Part shown: piece by piece, positions 1 to 13,270 of the stretch
How the letters are laid out: each line of letters begins with the position of its first letter
How positions within the stretch are numbered: position 1 is the stretch's first letter
The notes under the pieces: model-generated
What the model was told of the DNA's origin: nothing
The model's database searches: none
Seen by the model: the letters and a program-made list of their open reading frames with translations, nothing else
Position numbers and translations under genes: made by a program
Origin: Theristus sp. LFF4_11
Lineage: Eukaryota > Nematoda > Chromadorea > Monhysterida > Xyalidae
Assembly: GCA_030248135.1 (NCBI GenBank)
Contig: JASANC010004002.1
Coordinates: 32,698 to 96,697 of the forward strand
Length of the DNA stretch: 64,000 nt
Direction of reading: 5' to 3'

Positions 1-1550
1 ACAAACTCTGAAATTGCTGCGAGATTGTTGAAGGTCACTCAATGGTTTTTTTGGCTTCACAAATCACAATTACCAGTTTTGGTGACCGAGGCAATGCAAC
101 ATTGTTTCAACAGAATTTTGTTTTTTGTTGTTTCAGTTCAACAACAAGTCGAACCGACCGTTTTTCCCTGACAAAAATCGTTACAAAGTTGACGTTTTTG
201 AAACAAGGAACTGGGTTTCTCTTCTGGCCCACCCCTTTTCAGTGCTGGTCCCCAGTCCTCAACGTTTTCCAGACAAAATTTTTCGCCCATTATTACAAGC
301 AACAAACGTTTCGGTTTGTACAATTAACGTCAAATGAGCGCCTTTAATACGGTATCTATCGCATGTGGTCTCGACACGATCTTCCTGACAGTTCAGATTC
401 AGGTGAACATGAAAAAGTACCCGCACTTTTTTCGTCAACGTTGAATTGGTAAACGGTATGTAGTAATCGTAGTCGGTTTCCATGATGTTTTGACACTTGA
501 TTCTACAGAATTGTGAGATGATATGATTTTTATTGGTGATCGCGCAGTGGTGCACAGAAGTAAGGTGCTGTCACCTTTGATTACATCTAATCTGCTGAAA
601 CGTGTATTTATTGGTGTAATGCGGTTTTGTCGCGCGCAAAAGTGCTACTATTGAGCAAAACGGTCAAACACACGCGCATGCGTAAAAAAACTATGCAGCA
701 CGCTGATTGGAAGCAGTACGTTCTTGCTGCCAATCGGAGCGCTGCACTATTCGAGAGGTGTGTGTTTGCGTGTTGTATCGACTGTGACACGTTTTTAGCA
801 CCCGTTTCTCCTGCAGTCCTGTTTGTCTGCTATGTGGTTGTTCATGGGCGGTAATCTAGTTTGATAAACGGTCCCCGGGATGAAAATTGACTCTGGTATT
901 TCCACACTGTTCAAGGCGCTTGATGCGTTTGTAGGTTTTTTGGATTGCAAAGTTGATCATTTTTTTGCTTGTTTGTTGTGTGTTGCTGTTGAGTTGGTCC
1001 AGTTTAGTGAAACGTGGTGTCTGGTGTGTGGAGATAGACATGTTTCGTTGGTTTCGCATGATTTATGATTGGAAAATGAAAAGCGTGTCAGGAAAAATGT
1101 GGTTATGTGCGAACTTGATATGGCTTGTCAGACCGGCGCAATCTTTTTCGTTTTTACACGTTGGTTTTCTGACTACCCACAGTTTATTTTCTTTCGCTGT
1201 CTACCCGCACTCTGTATGTTTTGTGTGTGTGTGAGTCTGTGGTGGCTTTTGTGGTGCGGTTCAGCCGTCAGATTGTCAAGAAAACTGTTTTTAATGCCAG
1301 ATTTTGATAGAAGCCATCTGGAGTTGATGAAAATTTTGAGATGTGCGCGAAATCAGAATCGTTAGCAATGTTTGTACACGTACATAACGTGATCTGTGCC
1401 ACAGAAACGCACTTTTCAATTTTTTCTCAAATGGCCACGTGTGAATGGAAACTTGATTGTTTGTGAAAACCATACATCCGAATGAATGGTGATCTTTGTG
1501 GTGGCAAAGTCGGAAAACTGTAAGGAGGAAAAAATAATTTGAAAAAAAAA
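1..1550. other. No supported gene
   Basis: Only short overlapping ORFs, none with protein-like composition or a splice pattern. It may contain the last CBFB exon or its 3' UTR, since exon 5 ends near 1556 without a proven stop. Confidence 0.5.
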
Positions 1551-1555
1551 CTAAC

Positions 1556-4500
1556 CACCAAGGGCGGAATGGTTGCGGCGGCCGACTCAGCCAATCGCTG
1601 CTCCAGTAAATTCAAATACTCCAATTCGGCGCGAAGTTGTCCAGCCTCAATCTGAAAAAGCAATGCGAGTTTTTTTTGAAAAAAAACTAACAGAAAAATA
1701 GCGTTTGAGCCGAGTGTGGTGGCGTGTAGCACGAATTGAACTACTCAGTCGCACGTTTCATAGCCCAATTGCTGCTGCTCCCAGTCAGTGACTGACATTG
1801 AGAGTAGAATAAGTCAACAAAGTGGTCAACAACAAAACGATGTGTTTGACTGTGGTGTATGTGTAAAGTTTTGGCGGGGCGGGAGCAGTTGTGTTTCCAT
1901 GCTGAAACCAAAAAGACGCTCAACTCTTTTTTGACTATGTTGTTGACTTTATTTTTCTCAATCTCGCCAATACACATGTACAAGACAATATTGCAACATC
2001 TGTCGCAATAAATTAGCTCAATTGAGAAACAAAACGTGCCCCGTTTTTTTGCAACACAACAAAACAACAACCGCTGAAACCACAATACCGCAATAATGTG
2101 GCAAATCGGCTGATCCCCGAAACGACATGAGTCGGTTTTTTACCTCCCATGTGTTTCATATTGCTAAAGCGCTACACTTGTCTGTTTTTAGCTGGCAGAA
2201 CACAACGCATGATATTACGAATTGTTGAAGCCGGAAAATTGGGTCACAACAAAACGCGTGAAAGGTGGTCTGTATGATGTTTGCTTGTTTTGTCTGGAGA
2301 GAGAGTGCGAATGAACAGAACAAAAATCGCAAATTGTGGCTTTTGATGAGTCAGTACCAGCAGTCTTGACAAATTCAGAATGCATATTGGATTAGAATGT
2401 TCACATGTGAAATCATCATTTTTGAAACCAGCAAACGTCACCCCTTTATGGAACAACGAACCACCATGTTAGCCACACACCCGCAAAATTTTACTGGGTC
2501 TGTCGTCATGCTAATCACAATATATGCTAGTAAAATTGCAAATTTATGCGAATATTGATGTAGCGGCACTTCGTCGGGCTGATGTGACTGCATTTTTTGG
2601 CGAAAAGCCAATAAAATTCGGACAAATTCGGAATCATACAAGCGATGGTTTTGCTCGCAAAAAGTGTCACTATGACTCCTGGAAAACGTTGCAACTAAAT
2701 TAGCTGCTAAAGTTGCTACACCAAATTGATTACTCGCGTATTACACGCGTTTGCTACGAACGTTGTTGCTGGAAACTAAGTTCACAAATTATACGATAGT
2801 ACGTACGTTAGTTTTAACAGATCGGTTGGGATAAAATGAACTTTTTGAATCCTGATTTTGAACTAGACGGAACCAAAATACCACAAAACAAGACCAAAAT
2901 CAGAAAGGAATCTACCAACAGTGCAAACAACCTGAGCGGCATGCTCGTCAAACTCCAGCCGACCATGGCCGCGCAGTGTGTTCCGATTAAGGCTGCCCCT
3001 CCATCGAACGCAGACGCCGACCAGGATGAAGTGCGAACAGAAGTGCACCTGAAATTGGAAAAATTATAGACAGATTTTATCTTGTCAGAAAAGATTGCGG
3101 AGCCGTTTGTTTTTACATCGCACAATCGGTGGCATGCGCCCATGTACTGCTGCTGTGTTTGTTTTGTTGATTGCGGTGGTGTTGCCTTGATTTTTGTGGG
3201 TTTTCTTAAAACTGAACTCTATTTTTATAAAACAACTTTTTACAATTGCACTAAAAAACACCTTTCGCGTTGAAAGGTCTGATTCAACCGCCGCACACTG
3301 CGATATGTCACCATGGTATTTCTATTTTTATTTTTTATTTTTACGGTCGTCAGTTTTATGTTCTCCTGTCACTTTTATTCAATTTTATGCGCTTTTTTTA
3401 TCGGACAGGAAATCGGTGTGTTGAATTTTGTCTTTTGAAATCTTCCATATCTGTTGTGATCTCTGCTTTTAAGATTGCAAGAAGCTTTTAGCCGAACTTG
3501 TTCTTTGTAATGGATAGCATCTTTTACACCCCTTTAATACAATCATGAACATTGAACAGTCACGTGAAAAAGGGCTCCAGATCTTTTAGTGGTTCTTCAT
3601 AAAAACAAATAGCACCTTCTGTGGTGCTGTTCACCATTTTTCTTCACTATTTAGTTTCAACTAGCAGTCATGCGTGGAGATACAAGGGGACATTATCTGA
3701 ACCGAAAAAAAAGCTTTTTTGGTAGTTGCTGATATGATCAACCGTCTCACAACGAACGTTTGAAACTCCACTGATCATTAGGCATTTGACTGGCGCCAGC
3801 AGAATCGAAAACCATCTTAGACAACAAAAACGTAACAGAAAATGCACATCCCTTCGGATGGTTGAACGCAGACAACAGAAAACGGGAAAAGGACGAAAGA
3901 AAACCGCAGATTTCTGAGTTCAATTTGGCCCCAACATGTTCACTTGTTGTCTCACAAAGAAACGCCGCAAAACAACGAACGTGGCAAAGTAGTACATATG
4001 ACAAAGCTAATCCAAATTTAATCCAATGGACACTCGATCCGTTACGCTACTCGCAATTTCACTGATCTCAAAAACAAACGTGGTCCGTGTCGAGGTTCCA
4101 ATGATGGACAATAATGGAACCTGTCCCAAAAAACAACACCAGCTTTTTGGGTTCGGATTGTCATTTCCAGAAAATCAGTCCTCTTGTTTCTAAAGTACCG
4201 GGTGGGCGGTGTATCTGCCAAATAGAAAAGTGAACGATGGAAACAGCCGAGTCTGTCGTGTACATACATCTGGCATTTCACCGTGTCTCTGTTATCGCAG
4301 CTAATCGAGCAAAGCATTTTTGCTTCAACGAAACACAACCACAATTGCGGTTGCTTCTGGTTCTGAATGGAACCAACATAATATGCAACATTTCTCAACA
4401 GTTATATCTGCCGTTTCGTGGAACCTGTCAACCTCGCAGGTTTACTTCTTGGTCTGTTAGTGTTCATTTCAAAGTTCTTTTGTTGTTGCTACACTCTCTC

Positions 4501-7500
4501 TCGCCGACACGCACAACTTGCGTGTATGTTGTGGTTGCACTTGTTGCGGCGGCGGCGGCTGCTTTTATGGCGCCGTTTAAGATGCGCGCGTGATTCATTA
4601 CAAAGTTGAACTGGTTGACATGCCAAATGTTAAAGAGCCGAAAATTTATTTTTCCCGTTCCGCTGTCAAGAATGGATGTATGTAGGGAAAAGATATTATT
4701 TTGTGTACGGCCACTTGAAACCGCAGTTTTGTGTGTTGTTGTTCACCCTCTCACCCACCCGTTTTGTCTATTGACAGATAGGTATCTATCTACCACCACC
4801 GCCGCCGCCACACTCTGAGCTAATAAGGGGCCCCGTGCGGTGTTTAGGATATATAGAAGATACTTTGCATTGTAGTAGCATACAAGATCCGACAAGTCGA
4901 TTTACTATCGTGGCTAATATAAATGCGGCATTTACAAACAAAGTATCTGCGCGCTCGTTGGAACGGAGAATGGCACTTGCTGCTGTGCAGATTGTTGCAT
5001 TTTTGAAAACTGTTTCGGTTTAAAACCGCGCGCACTGCTTGCACATTCCATTCAATTTGTAACGCAAAGTTGCGCACAGCGATTGCGAGTCTTCGAATAG
5101 AAGATTTCCACGACCATTTATTTTCAGTGTCGAAACTCTCAAACGCGCCAGCCGCCGTTTCTCTTGCAAACACACGTACACACTTTGTTTGGTAACTTCA
5201 GAGAGAGAGAGAGAGAGAAATGCTGCGCATCACACACACACACGCACCGTCGCCAGTCATCCGTGTCGTTCCATATGGCCAATATGAGCCTATCCCAGCA
5301 AAAAGTCAATTGCTCTTGAAATATAATGCTCTAAATGTGCAAATAGGAAACGAATGAAATAATGAATTTTTCGAAAAAAAACGTGAATATAGGGGTCCGA
5401 GATACACCACACCGAGATAATGCATTTCAATGTTTCTTTTGGTGCCCTGACTCTGAGAATTTTCAATGTTGCACATTGCAAAGTGTTGAGTCACTGAAAT
5501 TCTCACCAACTCTCACCTCAGACCTCAAAAAACGACATGTAATAGCACACATTGTACAAGTGTACACAATTATGCACTTTGCGGAGGAATGCAGATTTGC
5601 ACACCATATTGCAAAACTTGCGCACTTATTCTTCCGTGTTTTAATGCCGTGGGGAACTTGAACTGAATGGAATTTTGCCGTGCAACCATGTTCCACATTC
5701 CGCTTGCAAACTATTCCGATTTGATGCCGTAGACCGGACAGCGGAAGTTTTTACCAAGTAAGGTGTATACGGCTCCCTCTAAGTTTTTACGTTTTCACTC
5801 AAAAAACCTGTTCGTGTCCCTGAACACGATTTCAGAACAACTCCAGGAATTCCAACTATGCAACAGATTTCACAGCTGAGAGAACAGAGGTTTTCTTGTT
5901 TTCATTTGTTGAAACAAGCTGGTAACTCATACGGTAACTCATCAAAACGATTTCGTGCCAACAACTACATAACGAATTGTCTACGGTAACGTTATCCAGA
6001 GCCCAGAACCAAAGTCTTTCTGCTTTCAAGTGCCGTGTGTGGAATGGCTTTTTGTCGCATTCTTGATTGGCTATTCTGTGGGTAAACAGAAAACTTTCTC
6101 GCGTCAACACGGCTGTGGACAAACTGTGGCAAAAAATGCTGCACTTTAAACAAACTGCCAAATGATGAACGTTTTTTTTGCAAATATTATAGAAAAACGA
6201 ATAAAAGCTACATTTGATGACGCAGTATCACAGTTTGCATGTTGTTTAAATTAAGATTGTAAAATTTTGCAAAAAATGTGACATTATTTCTCAGATCAGT
6301 AAGTTTATGCGAACCGTTTCGTTCCGCGGGTTTTGTTTGGACTACGTTTTGCGCTGCCTTCTTTGTGAACTACCGACTTTCTTCAAGAAATATGTGTGAA
6401 TAAACGCATTTGATTCGAAAGAAAATGCGCGAAAAATGCTTAAAGCATGAGTAATCCCATTTCGTATACTGTAAACTTTGAAGAAACCGGAATTTACCCA
6501 TTGAACAAGTGCAATATTTTACTTTTAAAAGAAAAAACGTGCCTTTAACCGCAGAATCGTGTATGATTCAAAGGATGGTGAAAAATAACATAAACGCGCG
6601 CATTTTTTGCATTCTTCATTGCAAAAAAATGTCTCAATTTGCGGTCACAAAACTGGAAGAAAAAATTTGCAGTGCAATGGAGATCAACGACTGAATTTTT
6701 TTGCGCAAAAAAAACGCTGAACCGCATCAATCAAAACGAACGATGTTTTAGTTTTTCTGAGCGATTCTCCCGATTGCGTCAAGTTTTAGATGTGTTTTTT
6801 GTCAGGTGTTTTTTTTGCGCGTGGTGACATCCTTTGGCAGTGTATTGTGCATACTTTACGTGTTGACAATTTATGTTTATTTTTGTACACGTGAAAGATG
6901 AACTAATAACTAATAACTCATAAATTGTCCACAGCATGTGTGTTTTCGGCTTCGGCTTGTCAGCAGTTTATGTTGAGCATGTGTAACAGTGACGTCATTA
7001 CAGTACCATGACCTATCGTCACCCTCGTGGCCTGGTGGTAGTGCGTTAGACTCTTGTCTGTGCGTTGGGGGAACGAGCCTCGCCGAGGGCTGTATAGGCA
7101 CTTAATGACAGAGAAAACTCGATGGGCGCCTTACTCGACGGCGTTCTGTACGCTTCTTTGGGTTAGACCTAGCTAAAAACATTGCCTAAAATCCCAACAA
7201 AACAACAAACAACCTACACGTTAGCAGTATGCAAATTAGCGTAAATTGATCTACTTTGAAAACGCCGATTCTACCCAAAAAAAGTCTAAACATAAAAACG
7301 TTTGAAAAGACGCCATTGACAGCACGATGGCTTGCACCGGTGTCATTGTAGTGACGTCATCTGCGTCTGACAGGTTCGCATGAATGCACTTTACCTCAAC
7401 ATCGGCGTCACTGACGTGCGCGTAATCCTGACGGGCGTTCAAAGCGAGCGTCACTGCCTCGGCCGAATGGACCACTTGCACGTGCAGGTCAAACGTGACG

Positions 7501-10500
7501 CCCACCGCGGGTATGGTCTGAAATTTTAGGCCAAAAATTGGGTAAAACTTAAAAGCGAGCACAATTCAGGACATTACATATGTAATGCTTTTTGTCTTTA
7601 GAACATGGTGGAATGTACACAAGGCGCCATTCGCGCCTTCAGGTTAAACGTGATGCCGAGGGTGGTTGGATGTAAAAATTTTGCGCAAAAATTGGGTAAA
7701 ATTCAAATGCTTTTTGTTCTCATAATTTAGACCGATCTATGATGAAACGTGGGTCTCTCGCACGCGCAGATCAAACATGATGCCCTCCGTTGGCATGGCC
7801 ATAAATTGTGGGGCCAAAAATGGGTAAAATTGAAATAAGACCGCATTTCAGCCCATTATATTCCCGTCCCCTTCTCTATTTCATCTCATAGCCCCTCATG
7901 TCACCCCCAGACAGACTACACCACCACAGTCGCTTTTTTTGTCAGACAACCGATATCCAACTGCAACAAATCCTCATTCAAAATTTTTTTGTTTCGCTAA
8001 AAAACAACAGTTTTGCGTAGTTCGACGTCTCTATACTGACAAACAACACCGCGACACCGCAGAAATAATTCGTATTGCGGTATTGCGTATGTGCGCGCGC
8101 ACGCGCGCGCTTTTTCGCCGAAAACACAAGCGCAAGGGTCAATGACGTAACTTTAGGGGCAATTTATCAAAATCGACCGACAGTCGCCGTGACGTTTCTC
8201 CATTTTTTCGCCGGTTTGTTCATATGGCTTGGCTACCTTCAGTATTGTATATCAAATTTGGTTTACATTAATATGCGTTCAATGTGCTATCAATGGTGTG
8301 TTTTTGTGATGATCTTGGGAAAAATTAATTTGTGGACAAATTCTCGGGCTATTTTTCTTTCTCTGCAAATTTTTCGCTTTCTCTGTCGTTATGCGCGCGG
8401 ATACTTGATAAATGATACTGTGACAGTGGTGATTATTATGATTGTTAGCGACGATTCATCAAAGAAACGTCGTCATATAACATCAACGCACAGGTATCGA
8501 CGAATGAAAGACGCGGGTGGAAGTTTTTTTTTTGATCGTCCGCAACTTTTTCCATTGCGGTCGTTTGTCAAAAAAGTGCGTCTGTGCGCCTTTTTTTTCT
8601 GTCGCAAGTTTTCGTTTTTCCATTTTTTGCTCCGCACTCTCTTTAGTCTGGCCCTGCCAGCGTCGCCGTGCGTTTGCAAAATGAGCTTTCGATGCCAATC
8701 TGTCACGGGCTTGAAAACGATGCAAGTGGGCGCGCGGGGGGAGATCGCTTTTTCCACCAACTTTTTGCCTGCTTCCACTGTTCAAGGTGTGCGTGCGCGC
8801 ACACGCACCACGTTTGATCTCATTTTGGTTTCGTTTTCGCCGTTTTTTCTGATACATTGCCAACGTCACACACTAAATTTGGTACAGCAAGAAATATGAC
8901 GAAAATTGTACTGTAAAATTTAACGTGCATGTATCAGATAATGATGTGTGTGGTATGTGGTTTTGTGTTTGTTTTATGGCGCACTTGCAGAATGACTGAT
9001 TACCCTAACCACATTATTGCTTTTTCCGCTCCTGATTTTTTCTTCGCAAAATTTATGGCCAGCAAATCGGAGTCGATTACTGGTACGATAGTTTACTGCT
9101 AATATGCGCACAAAACCACACATTTTTTCGGACCACAAAACGGTATGTTATTCTGGTATTTTTAAATGTCTTAACGGAATGTGGTTTGAAGTTCCAGGTT
9201 TGAAATATTGCGTCCATTAATCACATGATATGCCGCGCCGAAGACAAACACAGAAGGCGTGTTTTTTCCTTGATGTTTGCGTTTTAAAAACAAAAAAAAT
9301 GGTGATGTGTATGTTTTGTGTGTAAAAATGTAGAAAAAACGAAAGAAAACTTGCGGCCAATGGAATGCGGACGCACTAAAGAAAAGAAAACATTGAACCG
9401 AGCCGATAAGGTGCAAAAACGATAACGATATTAAACGCACCGTAATGGTTTTTTTTGCTCTGTTTAAACACAAAAAAGCCAAACAAAACCACAATATTTC
9501 GTGAAACCATAAAAAATACCAGGATATTGTTCCGGGGTTTCGAATCCAGTGGCTCGGTTCTTATTCCTTCGTGTTAGTCCCTTATTATAACTGACTGTCA
9601 TTTCCACTGAATTTTCTGCCTAATTTTCTTCTGCCGCTTCCAAACATTCCCCTGAGCTCCCGTTACCCCCGGGGAAACGAAAAGTATGTACAGTAGCATC
9701 GCAAACTTCACATTTACAGCGCTGAGAATTCGACGCGTCAAAATGTTTCATGCAACGTTTTCACACAACTTTGGTGTTGATTTCTGTTTCTGGATGGATG
9801 GGTGGGTGGATGGATCGGATCTCGCAACAAACCGTTCCGGAGCTGCCTTCACATCTTTTGGAACGAGACAAACTTGATTTTCCAAGTGTGTGTTTCGCAC
9901 GACACTCCACCTCAATGAAACTGGTGACCCAGTCAGTGGTCATAATTCATTCCAGAAGATCAGAACACAGCTCTATTTATTTGAGTCAGACTTCATTTTT
10001 TTTGAAGGATATCACGCTGAAAACAGTTCCACACTTGGTTCCAAACTTGCTGACATATTTGGTTCCAAACTCGGTGCCATGCCGAACTTGATTCCCAATT
10101 GCGTGGCGATTGCGAAAAACGCTTCCAAGGTGCTGCTACGGTGAGTCCGGTGCTGAGAAACGCTCAGAGTTTCAAGTTCAAGCAGTTTGAAATCGAGTTG
10201 GGGTGGGTTGGTGGCAAGTTTGGAACCGAGGTTGGAACTTTTTTTCAGCTCGCATATTAGCGGCACTTACGATTGGTATTATGCCCTGTTGCGCCGACTG
10301 GAGGAATCGCTCCCGTCGCTCCGCTTCTGGCGCGTGTGGAAAGTCACTGTAGACCGTCTGGAAAAAAATGTTCATTGTTTCCAAAGAAAGCAAGAATGCA
10401 ACAGTTTTTTTTTCTTCTTCAAATTTTGTAACTTTTTCTGTCATTTTGGGGTGTGCGGCTCGTCTTCGTCTGCTCAATGACAGACAAACACACAGGCACT

Positions 10501-12821
10501 CAAATGCTGCGCCTTCGTATGGGACTGTGCTTTGCTAGCGGCTGTGCAATGCCTATTGCATTGAAGTGCTTTAAATCACATTAAAAACCTTCAATGGTAT
10601 GCATCATCACACTCTACGGATCCATTATGTGTGGATGATTTTTTTTCACCTGCATTGCGAGTTGTTATTTTTTCTGTCGTCGTCATTCCATTTTGAAGAA
10701 AAACTAGCCCACAATTCAACCCTGGTTTTGTTACACATGGAATTGTACGAAGCGACACATTGCAACCAACAACCATTTACCCCTTGAAGTTCACAGGTTC
10801 ACAAGCTTTGCAACCAAAAAAAATGCAACTGCTCCGCCAGCCGCACACTACCGTAACCAAGTGTACGCAGAGGACTGGTTTCGCCGAGATGCGTCCTTTT
10901 TGAAAACTTTCTCACCATACCCGTAAAAACGGGCATATCAAAAACAGACGTGCAAATAGTGTACATGTATATGCTAATCAACTCATCGTAAGCTCTGTGT
11001 CGCTTGTCGACGGCAAAAAAGAGAACAATTTATAACGAGATAGCAGCGATTGTGGCTAACAAATGAAACAGAAGAAAGCCCGCCCAACGAAGCACAACTT
11101 TATGGCTAACCAGCCCGCACACTGACATTGAGAACATTCGCTCTGGGAACCCCGTGAACTTCGACGTGCAAAAGTGCACAAGCAAACAGGCTCCAAAGAC
11201 CAGCAGCAGGAAAGGAGCCAGAGGAACCGACCATATACAACTTGCTAGAATGTCTTAGCTGCGCGTCCGGTGAAACGCAATAAATCATATAAGCGGAAGA
11301 CTATATCAATATAGGCAAATAGCCAGCATATTGTATGTGGGAAATATGTTAACCCAAGAAGCGCAAACTTTTGCGGTGCTTTTCAAGCTTTGGTATGTTT
11401 TATCTTCTCGGAACCCCCCTCACGTCTCTGGTTTTGAGATACGGTAGGTTCGCAGGTTCCCTGGGATATTTTCTCATTACAATGCATATTGGGAAAAAAC
11501 TTTCAAGCGAACTGGCCATACAGTATACCGCCGTCGCTTCTGAACGATCGTTTGAAACGGAAACCAGTTTTGGTATCTCCCACGTCAAAAAATTGTGTTC
11601 CTATCAGATGAGTCACACGCTAGAAGTGTAAACTATCGTTGTTTTGTGATAAGCGTTGTTTGTGTCATCATAGCTGATTTTGCGCTTCGATTTTTCACAC
11701 AACCCAGTCAAATGATTTCTTACGACACAATACAACTGTACAGTTATAAAATTGTTTTTTAAGTTTTGAGATATATCTGATTGGTTGGTTATCAGTTTTC
11801 AAATTCCTGCCACACACTCACGCAACACATGACGAATTATCAAAAGGTTTTAACAGTGAAAAATTCAAACACCATGAATCATAATGCACACATTCTACAC
11901 GCTTTTTCTCTCTGATCACAAAAAGCAAACCATCAACAACAACAGAAACCGAAAAAAGCTTGGCACACGCATGAGCAAAGGTGATACGCTGCTTTTGTAC
12001 ATTGGTACCGCCCACTCCAATATGACTCGTTTATAAGACCGCAAAAGCTGTAGCGCTTTCGGGGCTAGCTCGTCATTCTTGGCTCACAACACCGAATTGA
12101 ATTATCTGTGACTAAACTAATATCCAAACAATGATCATACAAGTATCTGATAATATACAAGTCTCAGAGGAAATTGTTAAAAAAAACGGTTGCCATATCT
12201 GAGTCACATGATGCAGTGAAACTTCATGCCAGTGAAACCTCAACGGGCACAAATGCAACATTGTCAAAGAAACTTGAAACACAAGCGCGTTGTCTTGCAC
12301 AATCTCCACACCGGACTCAAGTGTGAGTGACTCAAAACAACTTCGAAATATACATAGGTACTTCATCAAGTTCACAATGAACTAACCAGTCAATCAAGTA
12401 TTATAAATCTGTTATTGAAATTCAATTTTATTCGGTTACTACTGAAGCACAATTACCGTGACTATCTGGTTCGACTGTATGATTTTGGGTCCAATGCTGA
12501 CGCAATGAGAATAGTTTCGCTGAACTAATTATGCTGAACAGAATTAGCAACCAGCACGATGTTGTTCAGTTACCAGTGATAGCTCAACAAATTTGTTCCG
12601 TAATACATTTATCAGGTTCGATGACCATCCAGTGTCGACGCTACGATTATCAGTTTGTCTCGTTTAAAAGTCTCCTAAACCCGTCCACCTCGAGAGTGGT
12701 CCATTTCGAAAACGGGCATTAAAAGTGTAACGGGCTCGCAAACCTGATTATGGCGACTGAGCGTGGTGAGCAGCGGGTCGTTGTCGAACTTGTGTCGTTG
12801 ATTGTCCACTATGCGCGGCAT
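1556..12821 (-). CDS. CBFB: Core-binding factor beta (CBF-beta), RUNX partner; 3' end unresolved
   Basis: Encodes the non-DNA-binding subunit that stabilises RUNX (Runt) factors on DNA in the nucleus. Minus-strand exons: 12821-12744, 10357-10271, 7517-7395, 3048-2932, 1651-about 1556, all phase 0. Exon 1 opens MPRIVDNQRHKF, close to the family start MPRVVPDQRSKF, and fixes the start codon. Exon 2 carries FPHAPEAERRERF, matching the conserved RPHEERQ-RF segment. Exon 3 has PAVGVTFDLHV where the family has VATGTNLSLQF, then QDYAHVSDADVE. Exon 4 has GVCVRWRG and RLEFDEHAAQ, matching GVCVIWKG and CLEFDEERAQ. Exon 5 is a charged helix (ELEYLNLLEQRLAES) as expected for the C-terminal tail. The five exons give about 166 codons (human about 182). 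The stop is not settled: the frame stays open to about 1427, or a further exon lies to the left. Sequence is strongly diverged, but order, spacing and motifs agree. Introns span about 11 kb. Confidence 0.85.
7022..7180 (+). repeat. tRNA-derived SINE, copy 1
   Basis: A tRNA-like head with an A-box-like GGCCTGGTGGTAGTGCG followed by a decayed B-box region (GGGGGAACGAGCC), then a shared body ending near 'gttagacctagctaaaa'. An inverted, similar copy lies at 51271-51431, which shows this is a dispersed element and not a functional tRNA. It sits in a CBFB intron in the opposite orientation to the gene. Confidence 0.7.
7586..7835 (-). pseudogene. Two decayed partial copies of CBFB exon 3
   Basis: Just upstream (minus-strand sense) of CBFB exon 3 (7517-7395) the acceptor region plus the first 30-40 exon bases recur twice. 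Around 7620-7690 a minus-strand reading gives PTLGITFNLKARM, and around 7750-7830 it gives PTEGIMFDLRVRE, against PAVGVTFDLHVQV in the real exon. Each is preceded by the same 'acccaatttttggcc'-type intron sequence, and the later half of the exon is missing. They look like tandem exon-end duplications. Confidence 0.55.
9145..9530. repeat. Possible short inverted-repeat element
   Basis: Ends share an inverted match (about 'ctggtattttt' near 9154 and 'aaaaataccag' near 9512). Subterminal 'atgtggtttgaa' and 'aaaaccacaat' also mirror each other. It sits in a CBFB intron. No second copy was found in the window and no target duplication is clear. Confidence 0.35.
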
Positions 12822-13270
12822 TGCCCAGTAGTGGACGTACGTGTACATAAGGCTCCGTGGTCGCTCGTCGTCGGCCAATGGCCAAAACTGTGGCATCGCT
12901 TTTGGAACGCCAGTGCCGAATACAAAAACCGTGGGGCAATTGGCGTGCGCGGTGGCGACCCGCTGTGGAGACACGACCCGCGGCCCGCGACCACGAACAA
13001 GTGCGGCACCAAAGATTGAACGACAACGGCGGGCCGGCAATATACCGCACCGGCGACGGGCATATAGGCGGGTATATACGCCCGCGTAATGGTTTTGGTG
13101 GAGTTTGGTGTTGTTGTTGTTGTGAATTTGGTGTTTTTTTCGTTCTGTGAATTGGAATCAGAGGCAAACAGTGGAATGGCAGAGTCAACAGCGTTTTCCC
13201 GTCGCAATTTGTGGCGGTCCGCCAGCTAACGTCTGGTTCTTTTAGCAGACCGTTTTGGCACGCCCGCACG
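12822..13270 (-). promoter_or_regulatory. Putative promoter/5' UTR of CBFB
   Basis: GC- and CpG-rich stretch immediately upstream of the CBFB start codon, contrasting with AT-rich flanks. Several overlapping ORFs run through it on both strands, as expected for CpG-rich DNA, and one is in frame with CBFB, but none resembles a known N-terminal extension. Read as promoter plus 5' UTR by position and composition only; no core promoter motif was identified with confidence. Confidence 0.4.

Noticed and set aside
1518..1555. 38-bp intron after CBFB exon 5 (GTTAGT ... TTACAG)
   Set aside because: Splice-like ends and open downstream frame, but far shorter than every other intron here (about 290 bp or more among well-supported ones); not used.
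2836..3069. Plus-strand ORF MNFLNPDFELDG..., 77 codons, looks protein-like
   Set aside because: It is antisense to CBFB exon 4 (3048-2932), whose reading matches the family; the plus ORF inherits its composition.
8075..8899. Longest ORF in the window (274 codons, plus)
   Set aside because: Phe/Leu/Cys/Arg-rich low-complexity reading of T-rich DNA, no family motif, no splice context; inside a CBFB intron.
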